Of a stretch of DNA of 64,000 bases, positions 56,720-64,000 are shown piece after piece. Position 1 is the first letter of the stretch. Each line of letters starts with the position of its first letter. The translations under genes and the position numbers were made by a program. A model generated the notes under the pieces. That model was not told the DNA's origin. It saw only the letters and a program-made list of their open reading frames with translations, and ran no database searches. Source of the stretch: Limosilactobacillus sp. WILCCON 0051. Its GTDB lineage: Bacteria; Bacillota; Bacilli; Lactobacillales; Lactobacillaceae. The stretch covers positions 2,046,001 through 2,110,000 of the forward strand of contig NZ_CP154878.1 of the NCBI RefSeq assembly GCF_039955095.1, given 5' to 3'.

Positions 56720-56769
56720 AAAAAAACGACAGCGTCACATCATATTCGATGTAATGGTGTCGTTTTTTT
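56720..56769. terminator. Bidirectional terminator before luxS
   Basis: AAAAACGACA and the ends of the hairpin pair with GTGTCGTTTTT, with an inner CATC/GATG stem; A and T runs flank both sides, so it can end DUF4811 and luxS. Confidence 0.82.
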
Positions 56770-56788
56770 CTGTATTCAAAACTGCCGA

Positions 56789-57265
56789 CTAATCAACGAT
56801 GTGGCGCTCAAACGGCTGGTCACTGATACCTTGTGCCAAAATCTTCTTGCACCATTCCTTGGCTGAAAACAGTGAGTGATCGCGATAGTTCCCACAGCTT
56901 TTTTCCGTAGTTCCCTGGACGTCTTCCCACTTGGTCTGGTAGGCAATTTCTTCTAGTGAGGACTTCAAGGCTTTGGCAACTTCAGTCGTGCTGTGCTCGC
57001 CCCAGGTAATCAAATGAAAGCCAGTCCGGCAACCAAATGGCGAACAGTCGATCACGCCCGTCAAGCGGTCCCGCAGCAAGCCGGCCAGCAGGTGTTCAAT
57101 CGTGTGCAGGCCAGCCGTTGGAATGGCATTTTCGTTTGGCTGAACCAAGCGCAGATCGTAATTGCTGATCTTGTCGCCTTTAGGTCCTTCTTCAACCGTA
57201 ATCAAGCGAACGTATGGTGCCTTCACCTTTGTATGATCCAGTGTGAAACTTTCAACTTTAGCCAT
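56789..57265 (-). CDS. luxS: S-ribosylhomocysteine lyase LuxS
   Basis: This 158-residue enzyme cleaves S-ribosylhomocysteine to homocysteine and the AI-2 precursor. The metal ligands are in HTIEHLLAG (about residues 54-62) and SCGNYRDHS, and GCRTGFH holds the catalytic cysteine. The ATG follows AGGAGG. It is a single gene, as often in lactobacilli. Confidence 0.97.
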   Translation of the reverse strand: MAKVESFTLDHTKVKAPYVRLITVEEGPKGDKISNYDLRLVQPNENAIPTAGLHTIEHLLAGLLRDRLTGVIDCSPFGCRTGFHLITWGEHSTTEVAKALKSSLEEIAYQTKWEDVQGTTEKSCGNYRDHSLFSAKEWCKKILAQGISDQPFERHIVD

Positions 57266-57332
57266 GAAAAATTCCTCCTAAAACTTAATTAGCCTTATTA
57301 TAGAACTTTTAACCAGCTCTGTATGAATAAAA

Positions 57333-58211
57333 TTATCGAGCCATGGCCTGAGCAAACGTCGCGGGCAATTCAATCGTAAAGTCACGGTGCTGCAGCGTAA
57401 ATGGATCGTCAAACGCAATATGCGAGGCGCAGAGCAGCTGATGATCAAACTGTGCGGTCTGACCACCATACAGATGATCGCCCAGCAGCGGATGACCAAG
57501 GTAGCTGAAATGTACCCGAATCTGATGCGTCCGTCCCGTATGCAGTCGTACTCTGACCAATGTCCAGTCATCACCGCGCTCTTCAACCCAGTATTCGGTT
57601 CTGGCAGGCTGACCATCAGCACTGACCTCACGTCGCGCCTGTCCTGCTACGCGCGCGATTGGTTCTTCAATCAAGCCATGGCCATTTTTCAAGACGCCTT
57701 CAACAATCGCTTGGTATTCCTTAACCATTCGATGCTGCTGAACCTGTTGACTGATCATGCTGACGGCTACCTGATGCTTGGCTGCCAGCAGCAGGCCACT
57801 GGTAAAGCGATCCAGACGCGTAATCAGATGCGGCCGCTGATCCGGCGAATCCTGATCCATCAAGTATCCGGTCACGCGGTTAAGCAGCGTGTCGTCACCA
57901 GTCGTCGGTCCTGGAATCGAAGCCAGGCCAGCCGGCTTATTGACAACCAGCCAATTGGCATCTTCAAACACTATCTCCAGGGCACCGTGACTTGGCTGAA
58001 CGTCTGGATTGGGAAACTCTGGCACGACTTTGATCGTCAGCGGCTGATTGGGCAAAATCTTAGTCGTTGGTCGCACCGTTCGATGATCAACCTGAAATTC
58101 ACCGGCACCGTTTTTGATATCGTTAAACATCCGATGTCCCATGCCTAAAGTCTGTAGATATTTTTTAATCTTGATCGGTTCTTGACCACGATAGATCCAA
58201 GTATTTTCCAT
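57333..58211 (-). CDS. RluA-family pseudouridine synthase
   Basis: This 292-residue enzyme has an S4-like N-terminal part and the RluA core with the catalytic aspartate in RPHLITRLDRFTSGLLL (about residue 140), then HTGRTHQIRVHFSYLGHPLLGD. It would modify uridines in rRNA or tRNA; the exact site is unknown. ATG 58211 follows GGAGGG; an upstream in-frame start was rejected. Confidence 0.9.
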   Translation of the reverse strand: MENTWIYRGQEPIKIKKYLQTLGMGHRMFNDIKNGAGEFQVDHRTVRPTTKILPNQPLTIKVVPEFPNPDVQPSHGALEIVFEDANWLVVNKPAGLASIPGPTTGDDTLLNRVTGYLMDQDSPDQRPHLITRLDRFTSGLLLAAKHQVAVSMISQQVQQHRMVKEYQAIVEGVLKNGHGLIEEPIARVAGQARREVSADGQPARTEYWVEERGDDWTLVRVRLHTGRTHQIRVHFSYLGHPLLGDHLYGGQTAQFDHQLLCASHIAFDDPFTLQHRDFTIELPATFAQAMAR

Positions 58212-58233
58212 TTTTCCCTCCAAACGAGCATAC

Positions 58234-58266
58234 AAAAAAAGTTGAGACCGAAATCCCAACTTTCAA
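58234..58266 (-). terminator. Terminator after tRNA-Asp
   Basis: On the minus strand AGTTGGGA pairs with TCTCAACT over a six-base loop, followed by seven T residues. Confidence 0.82.
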
Positions 58267-58275
58267 AAACTATAG

Positions 58276-58351
58276 CGGTCCGTACGAGGCTCGAACTCGT
58301 GATCTCATCCGTGACAGGGATGCGTCCTAACCAAAACTAGACCAACGGACC
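58276..58351 (-). tRNA. tRNA-Asp (GUC)
   Basis: The acceptor arms are GGTCCGT and ACGGACC with discriminator G. The anticodon loop CTGTCAC gives GUC. The D loop carries a run of four T residues before GG, making it longer than usual. It is transcribed alone, opposite to mprF. Confidence 0.92.
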
Positions 58352-58369
58352 AATTTCACAACAATTGAT

Positions 58370-58398
58370 AGTATACGAAAAGATTTGCTCAGCGTCAA
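58370..58398 (-). promoter_or_regulatory. tRNA-Asp promoter
   Basis: TTGACG (58398-58393) and TATACT (58375-58370) are 17 bases apart on the minus strand. Confidence 0.75.
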
Positions 58399-58440
58399 TA
58401 GCAGCGACCAAAATTAAGCCGTTTTAAATTGAAAAATTTT

Positions 58441-58469
58441 TTGCCACGTCAGATGCAATCTACTATTAT
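58441..58469 (+). promoter_or_regulatory. mprF promoter
   Basis: TTGCCA and TATTAT are 17 bases apart, about 75 bases before the ATG. Confidence 0.72.
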
Positions 58470-58505
58470 TGATATTGAATTGCAAACTGGCAGACCATTT
58501 TTGTT

Positions 58506-58518
58506 TGTCAGACTGACA
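58506..58518. promoter_or_regulatory. Perfect palindrome in the mprF leader
   Basis: TGTCAGACTGACA has six-base arms around one A. It lies between the mprF promoter and its ribosome binding site, where a repressor or RNA element would act. Confidence 0.5.
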
Positions 58519-58543
58519 TAATAAAAAGTGAGGATTCTGAAAC

Positions 58544-61150
58544 ATGAACTCATCCCTAGCTACACGCATTAAAAATTGGTGGCAGCATTATGCCAAACTG
58601 CTGAAGCTGCTGTTCATTGCTTCAGTGATTATTTTCGTAATCACAGCGCTGGGCAGCTTTTTAAAAGACGTTGACTGGCACCGTGTCGGTATTGGCCTTG
58701 CCAGTCAGTCACCCATTCACGTTTTAATGATGCTGATCGGCGGCTGCATCTCAATCGTGCCTATGCTCGGATATGACTTTGCCATTACTCATTTTTTGTC
58801 TGGCCGTTTTTCAAAGCACTATATTATCAGAAGCGGCTGGATCACCAATACCCTGACTAACGTTGCCGGTTTTGGCGGACTATTGGGCGCAACCTTAAGA
58901 GCTTATTTTTATGGTAAGCATTCCAGTAAAAAACAGGTCCTGTTTGCCATCTCAAAAATTGCCATCTTTTTGCTGTCCGGGCTTTCGATTCTTTGCTGGC
59001 TGGCGCTGGCAGTACTGCTTTTAGTGCCAAACGGTCATCATTTCGATCGCTACATCGTCTGGCTGGTCGGCGGTGGCCTTTATTTCCCCATCGTCTTCAT
59101 TTTCACGCGTCTAAAAAATTCCAGCTTTTTTAAGGATCTAACACCCAAGCTTGAGTTGTTCATCGTGGCCAGCTCAACTGGCGAGTGGCTGCTGGTGGCA
59201 CTCTTTTTCTTGATGATCGGTTGGCTGTTGGGCGTTAAGATCAATCTGCTGTTGGTCCTGCCGATGTATGTCGTCGCCCAGCTCCTAGGCGTTATTTCCA
59301 TGCTGCCTGGAGCAATTGGCTCTTTCGATATCATCATGCTGATGGAATTAAGTATGATCGGAGTTGACCGTTCAACGGCTCTGGTCTGGCTGGTTTTCTT
59401 CCGCGTCTTTTACTATTTGGTCCCATTGGCTTTTGGGGCGTTATTGTTTGTATACCATTTCTGCCAGAAGATCAATCGCTTTTTCAAGGGCCTGCCCAAC
59501 TTAATCTGGCATCAAAGCGCGCATGTCTTGATTACGGTCTTTATGTACTTTTCCGGTATCCTCATGCTGATCGATGCCTCCTTGCCCGATCTGACTGAAA
59601 ACAGCCGCTTTCTGCAGCGTTTCTATCCTTTCACTTTCTTCTTTTTGCATCAATTAAGCACCGTTTTATTTGCCATTGCGATGCTGGCATGTGCGCGCGG
59701 CGTGCAGGCCAAGCTCAAAAAGGCATACTGGCCGTCTTTGCTTCTGCTGCTGATCGGCATGGTCAACACATTATGGAATCTAGGAACCTGGGGACTGACC
59801 ATCTATCTGCTGATCCTACTGCTGCTCGTTTTGACCATGCGGCATGCCCTGTATCGAGAAAAAATGGCTTATTCGCTGGGGAAGGCATTTAGCGATGGGA
59901 TCGTCTTTGTCGGTATTTTTATTCTTTACATTATTATTGGGATTGTAAATGAACCAAACTACTATCACCATCATAAGATTCCTCAGTTCATGTTCTTCCC
60001 TGGTGAAAGTCTCTGGTTCTCCGGCTTTATTGGCTTGATCTTAGGAATTTTAGTCATGCTGGCCATTCTGCGCTACTTCACCAGCGGCTACGATCCATTT
60101 AACGGCTATCATTCATTCGATGCCCAACGCTGCCGCCAGCTGATTGAGCGCTTTGGCGGCAACGAGACCAGTCACCTGGCTTTTTTGCGCGATAAGAATC
60201 TCTACTATTATCAAGTCGAAAAAGAAGACCGGCTCTTCTTCATGTACCGGCGCAAATATGACAAGCTGATCATTATGGGCGAACCAGTCGGCGACCAAAG
60301 CGTGCTGCACGATGCTCTGAGACAGTTCATCGTTGAAGCCGACCGCTACGGCTATCAGCTGGTATTTTATGAGGTGGGACAGTCGACAACCATGCTGCTG
60401 CACGAATTTGGCTTTGACTTTCTTAAAACCGGTGAGGACGGTCTGGTTAAACTGGCTGACTTCACGCTTGCCGGTAAGCGTCAGCGTTCACAGCGCGCCT
60501 TGATGCACAAGTTTGAGCGTGAAGGCTATACGTTCGATGTGGCAGAACCGCCATTTAACCAAGATCTGTTAAAAGAACTGAAGCACGTTTCCGACAGCTG
60601 GCTGGGTAAGCAGGTTGAAAAGGGCTTTTCATTGGGTTTTTTTGATGAATATTACCTGCAGCAGGCCCCAATTGCCATCGTTAAAAATCAAGACCGGCAG
60701 ATCGTGGCCTTTGCAACGCTGATGCCTACTGGGGGCAAACAGATTCTGACGATCGATTTGATGCGTCACGATCGCGATCTGGCGCCATCAGGCATTATGG
60801 ATATGATTTTTGTCAATCTATTCCTGTATGGCCAAAAAGCCGGCTATGAATATTTTGATCTGGGAATGGCCCCATTGAGCAACGTGGGCGAATCACAGTT
60901 TAGTTTCATCGAAGAAAAGGCCGCGCACTTTATTTACGAGTATGGCTATCGGCTCTATGGCTTCCAAGGACTGCGCAACTATAAGGAAAAATATGCCGAT
61001 ATCTGGCTGTCACGCTACACCGTCTACCGTAAAAAGAGCTCGCTGGTCGGTTCGATGCTGGCCCTGGTCAGTGTCGTCAATCAGCGTTCAAACCCTGATC
61101 ACAGTCGGCGGCTGAAACCGCAATTAATTGAAGATATTCTCAAACATTAA
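58544..61150 (+). CDS. mprF: Bifunctional lysylphosphatidylglycerol flippase/synthetase MprF
   Basis: The 868-residue protein has an N-terminal flippase of about 14 helices (to about residue 520) and a soluble C-terminal synthase of GNAT-like fold with YDKLIIMGEPVGDQS, WLGKQVEKGFSLGFFD and FDLGMAPLSNVGES. It uses aminoacyl-tRNA to add lysine to phosphatidylglycerol, lowering the negative surface charge and giving resistance to cationic peptides. The ATG follows TGAGGA. Confidence 0.94.
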   Translation: MNSSLATRIKNWWQHYAKLLKLLFIASVIIFVITALGSFLKDVDWHRVGIGLASQSPIHVLMMLIGGCISIVPMLGYDFAITHFLSGRFSKHYIIRSGWITNTLTNVAGFGGLLGATLRAYFYGKHSSKKQVLFAISKIAIFLLSGLSILCWLALAVLLLVPNGHHFDRYIVWLVGGGLYFPIVFIFTRLKNSSFFKDLTPKLELFIVASSTGEWLLVALFFLMIGWLLGVKINLLLVLPMYVVAQLLGVISMLPGAIGSFDIIMLMELSMIGVDRSTALVWLVFFRVFYYLVPLAFGALLFVYHFCQKINRFFKGLPNLIWHQSAHVLITVFMYFSGILMLIDASLPDLTENSRFLQRFYPFTFFFLHQLSTVLFAIAMLACARGVQAKLKKAYWPSLLLLLIGMVNTLWNLGTWGLTIYLLILLLLVLTMRHALYREKMAYSLGKAFSDGIVFVGIFILYIIIGIVNEPNYYHHHKIPQFMFFPGESLWFSGFIGLILGILVMLAILRYFTSGYDPFNGYHSFDAQRCRQLIERFGGNETSHLAFLRDKNLYYYQVEKEDRLFFMYRRKYDKLIIMGEPVGDQSVLHDALRQFIVEADRYGYQLVFYEVGQSTTMLLHEFGFDFLKTGEDGLVKLADFTLAGKRQRSQRALMHKFEREGYTFDVAEPPFNQDLLKELKHVSDSWLGKQVEKGFSLGFFDEYYLQQAPIAIVKNQDRQIVAFATLMPTGGKQILTIDLMRHDRDLAPSGIMDMIFVNLFLYGQKAGYEYFDLGMAPLSNVGESQFSFIEEKAAHFIYEYGYRLYGFQGLRNYKEKYADIWLSRYTVYRKKSSLVGSMLALVSVVNQRSNPDHSRRLKPQLIEDILKH

Positions 61151-61156
61151 TTAGCG

Positions 61157-61188
61157 AGTCGTCTCTTAAGATGAGGCGGCTTTTTTTG
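61157..61188 (+). terminator. Terminator after mprF
   Basis: AGTCGTCTC pairs with GAGGCGGCT (two G-T pairs) over a short loop, followed by seven T residues. Confidence 0.83.
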
Positions 61189-61514
61189 TTGGTTGACCAA
61201 TCTTTAATCAGTAATTGGCGGCAGTTCTTTGATAAGAATTAAAAAAATTAATTTTTAACCAAACATTGCTAAACTTAATTTAGCGCGTCACACCTGATAA
61301 GTTTACGCTTACACGTTTTGGGCAGATTGTTAGAATGCACAAAAAGTTCTTGCAAGCTGTTTAAATTATAGTTATAATTTAAAACATTAGAGAATTCTAA
61401 TTTAAATATAATTATTTATCACTTGGTTTTTCCCGCCAAGTCTGGATGCGTTGCAATCATATTGGAACTTTTTGCAGAATTAGGATTGTCTCACTTAGTT
61501 CAGGAGGAAAATTT
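61189..61514 (+). promoter_or_regulatory. Promoter and leader of the permease/epimerase operon
   Basis: No gene is seen. A strong promoter lies at 61350-61378 (TTGCAA, 17 bases, TATAAT). Upstream is a GCTAAA/TTTAGC inverted repeat (61268-61273 with 61279-61284). The leader of about 130 nt has an ACTTGG/CCAAGT hairpin (61421-61441) and ends with AGGAGG. It has no T-box or known riboswitch signature that I can recognise. Confidence 0.7.
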
Positions 61515-62948
61515 ATGGGATTTTGGAAAACTATGACTCGAAAAGAAGACCCCAGTGTCTACCAAGATAAGGACAGTCACCTTATTCGCTCACTACGCGT
61601 ACGGGACTTTTTGGCCTTAGGGGTTGGGACGATTGTGTCCACTTCGATCTTTACTTTACCTGGTGAGGTTGCTGCCATGCATACCGGTCCAGCCGTTGCC
61701 ATCTCGTTTGTGATTGCAGCCGTCGTTGCTGGTCTGGTTGCCTTTGCCTATGCTGAAATGTCGGCTGCCATGCCATTTGCTGGTTCGGCCTATTCATGGA
61801 TCACCGTTGTATTTGGCGAATTCTTCGGCTGGATTGCCGGTTGGGCACTGCTGGCTGAATACTTTATTGCCTTGGCCTTTGTCGGCTCTGGTCTTTCTGC
61901 CAACCTGCGGCCACTGCTTGCCAACATTGGTATCAAGCTGCCAGCTTCTCTTTCCAATGCTTTTGGTACCAGCGGCGGGGTCGTTGACCTGATCTCTTTG
62001 ATCGTAATTGCATTGGTTGCCATCTTGGTTTCTCAAGGGGTTAAGGATGCCGCCCGTGTTGAAAACGTACTGGTTACGCTGAAAGTGCTGGCAATTCTGC
62101 TGTTCATCGTCGTTGGTGCAACTGCAGTCAAGCACAGTAATTTCGTTCCGTTTATTCCTAAGTACCGAATGACTGCCAATGGTGCTTTTGGTGGCTGGCA
62201 AGGTATCTACGCTGGGGTTTCGATGATCTTCCTTTCTTACATCGGATTTGACTCCATTGCTGCCAACTCTGCCGAAGCCATCAACCCAGGCAAGACGATG
62301 CCACGCGGGATCTTGGGCTCACTGGCAATTGCCGTGGTTTTGTTCGTTGCCGTAGCTTTGGTTCTGGTTGGGGTTCTGCCTTACCAAAAGTACGCTAACT
62401 CAGCTGAACCAGTTGGGCTGGCCCTGCGTTCGATTGGTCACCCAGTCGTTGCATCTGTTGTTCAGATTGTTGCCGTTGTCGGGATGTTCACTGCTTTGAT
62501 TGGGATGACCATGGCTGGTTCTCGTTTGATCTACTCATTCGGCCGTGATGGCATGCTGCCTAAGTTCTTAGGGACGCTGGACGAAAAGAACCGTCCCAAC
62601 CATGCTCTTTGGACCTTGGCAATCATTGCCATCCTGATTGGTGCCATGTTCCCATTTGCATTCTTATCACAGTTGATCTCTGCGGGGACGCTGATCGCCT
62701 TTATGTTTGTTTCATTAGGGATCTATGCACTGCGCCCTCGTGAAGGCAAGGACATTCCAACGCCAGCCTTTAAGATGCCATTCTACCCTGTAATGCCATT
62801 CTTGGCCTTCTTGGCTTCTCTGTTCGTGTTCTGGGGACTTGACATCGATGCCAAGATCTATGCCGGCGTATGGTTCCTGCTTGGTCTGGTAATCTACTTC
62901 ACTTATGGAATGCGTCACTCTTACTTGAACAAGACGAAAAAGGACTAG
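61515..62948 (+). CDS. APC family amino acid permease (CAT-like)
   Basis: This 477-residue, 12 to 13 helix transporter has the APC core motif GVGTIVSTSIFTLPG and the glycine-rich EMSAAMPFAGSAYSW, with IFLSYIGFDSIAANSAEA, which fits the cationic or branched-chain group (YfnA-like). ATG 61515 follows AGGAGG; an earlier in-frame ATG lacks one. The next gene begins 30 bases later and probably uses the imported amino acid. Confidence 0.9.
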   Translation: MGFWKTMTRKEDPSVYQDKDSHLIRSLRVRDFLALGVGTIVSTSIFTLPGEVAAMHTGPAVAISFVIAAVVAGLVAFAYAEMSAAMPFAGSAYSWITVVFGEFFGWIAGWALLAEYFIALAFVGSGLSANLRPLLANIGIKLPASLSNAFGTSGGVVDLISLIVIALVAILVSQGVKDAARVENVLVTLKVLAILLFIVVGATAVKHSNFVPFIPKYRMTANGAFGGWQGIYAGVSMIFLSYIGFDSIAANSAEAINPGKTMPRGILGSLAIAVVLFVAVALVLVGVLPYQKYANSAEPVGLALRSIGHPVVASVVQIVAVVGMFTALIGMTMAGSRLIYSFGRDGMLPKFLGTLDEKNRPNHALWTLAIIAILIGAMFPFAFLSQLISAGTLIAFMFVSLGIYALRPREGKDIPTPAFKMPFYPVMPFLAFLASLFVFWGLDIDAKIYAGVWFLLGLVIYFTYGMRHSYLNKTKKD

Positions 62949-62978
62949 TTGTAAGCTTTAAAAGGGGGCGGCTGTCAA

Positions 62979-64000
62979 ATGACGGACAGTAACAACAAGC
63001 ATCTGCTGGAAGAAGAAGCCAAAGCGTTTGCTTCTTCTGGCCGGATCAACTATTACGATATCGTTATCGATCATGGCAAGGGCGCGGTGATCACCGATGC
63101 TGACGGCAATGACTATATTGATCTTTTAGCCAGTGCCAGTTCAACCAATACCGGTCATGCCCACCCTAAAGTCGTCAAGGCCATTCAGGATCAAGCGGCC
63201 AAGCTGATCCAGTATACGCCAGCCTACTTCGCTAATACTCAAGAAGCCCGCCTGGCGCCGCGTCTGGCCAAACTGGCACCGATGAGCGGTCCGGTTGAGG
63301 TTTCATGGGGACTGTCCGGCTCCGATGCCAACGATGCCATCATCAAGTTTGCGCGTGCCTATACTGGCCGTCAGTATCTGGTGGCCTTTACCGGTGCCTA
63401 TCATGGATCTACCTATGGCTCAATGTCGCTTTCCAGCATCAGCATGAACATGAGCCGCAAGATGGCGCCGCTGCTGCCAGGCGTTGTCAAGGTTCCCTTC
63501 CCTTCTCCTTGGGAACGCGAACCCGACGAAAGCGAAGAACACTTCGTTGACCGTTTCTTCCGTGAGTTCATGCGGCCATTTGAAACCTACCTGCCGGCTG
63601 AAGAAACCGCGGTTATCTTGATGGAAGCCATTCAAGGCGACGGTGGGATCTGCAAGACACCGCCTGCCTTTATGAAGAAGGTCTATGACTTTGCCAAGGC
63701 TCATGGCATCTTGTTCGCAGTTGATGAAATCAACCAAGGCATGGGCCGCACCGGCAAATGGTGGTCGATTCAAAACTTTGACGGGATTGAGCCTGATCTG
63801 ATGTCAGTCGGCAAGTCGCTGGCATCCGGCCTGCCTTTAAGTGCCGTGGTTGGGCGCAAAGAAATCATGGAATCGCTGGGTGCGCCAGCGCATCTGTTTA
63901 CGACAGCCGGCAACCCGGTTACGACGGCGGCTGCCAACGCAACGCTGGATGTTTTTGAAGAAGAGCATTTGTTGGAACGCTCAGCCAAGCTGGGGCAAAA
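62979..64000 (+). CDS. Class III PLP enzyme, isoleucine 2-epimerase-like (3' truncated by window end)
   Basis: About 340 residues are visible. The opening NYYDIVIDHGKGAVITDADG, then GSDANDAIIKFARAYTGRQY and EAIQGDGGICKTP, closely resemble the isoleucine 2-epimerase described from Lactobacillus buchneri, as I recall that sequence. The PLP lysine is in SVGKSLASGLPLSAVVG, and VDEINQGMGRTG is the class III signature. It would interconvert L-isoleucine and D-allo-isoleucine, or related branched amino acids. The ATG follows AGGGGG at ten bases. Confidence 0.85.
   Translation, partial: MTDSNNKHLLEEEAKAFASSGRINYYDIVIDHGKGAVITDADGNDYIDLLASASSTNTGHAHPKVVKAIQDQAAKLIQYTPAYFANTQEARLAPRLAKLAPMSGPVEVSWGLSGSDANDAIIKFARAYTGRQYLVAFTGAYHGSTYGSMSLSSISMNMSRKMAPLLPGVVKVPFPSPWEREPDESEEHFVDRFFREFMRPFETYLPAEETAVILMEAIQGDGGICKTPPAFMKKVYDFAKAHGILFAVDEINQGMGRTGKWWSIQNFDGIEPDLMSVGKSLASGLPLSAVVGRKEIMESLGAPAHLFTTAGNPVTTAAANATLDVFEEEHLLERSAKLGQ

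Overview
The window looks like a core-chromosome segment of a low-to-mid GC member of the Lactobacillaceae, probably a heterofermentative Limosilactobacillus-type species. The reasons are the S10-spc, str and rpoBC blocks, a CXXC-type S14, ctsR directly followed by clpC without mcsA/mcsB, a lysine riboswitch, an oleate hydratase and a DUF4811-linked MFS pump. The species call is inference. No phage, insertion sequence, rRNA or CRISPR array was seen.

Layout. 1-6566 (minus): the S10/spc operon from rpsJ down to the truncated rpsN, read from two sigma-70-type promoters through a structured leader. 7047-10416 (minus): the str operon (rpsL, rpsG, fusA) with an internal terminator before fusA. 10492-12367: a plus-strand prepilin peptidase converging on a minus-strand AbrB-like/DUF998 membrane protein that sits just behind the rpoC terminator. 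12382-19911 (minus): rpoB-rpoC with a hairpin-bearing rpoB leader. 19916-23741 (minus): a TetR regulator, clpC and ctsR with a CtsR-like box. 23783-29374: alcohol dehydrogenase, a YtcJ-type amidohydrolase, and a divergent TetR/oleate hydratase pair. 29376-35071: a six-tRNA cluster with repeated Gly and Arg genes, a heavy-metal P-type ATPase, a Ktr/Trk potassium uptake pair, tRNA-Val and tRNA-Leu, and a deoxynucleoside kinase.

35251-38842 holds two lysine-permease paralogues, one behind a lysine riboswitch with its own terminator, the other behind a different leader. 38857-47189 is a mixed stretch: GNAT, alpha/beta hydrolase, PAP2, split ThrE-type exporter, MntR/DtxR regulator divergent from a CDF metal exporter, GlpQ, two VIT-family proteins and a universal stress protein. 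47260-58211: multicopper oxidase, UppP, CPBP protease, RNase J, an unrecognised small protein, MerR divergent from an MFS/DUF4811 operon, LuxS and a pseudouridine synthase. 58276-64000: tRNA-Asp, MprF, and an amino-acid permease followed by a truncated gene closely resembling isoleucine 2-epimerase.

Nothing clearly amounts to a new multi-gene defence or biosynthetic system. The best leads are regulatory: the S10 leader, the rpoB leader, perfect palindromes at ohyA, mprF and the tRNA cluster, the terminator-coupled DUF998 gene, and the permease/epimerase operon. Promoter and hairpin calls were made by eye without folding or motif software.
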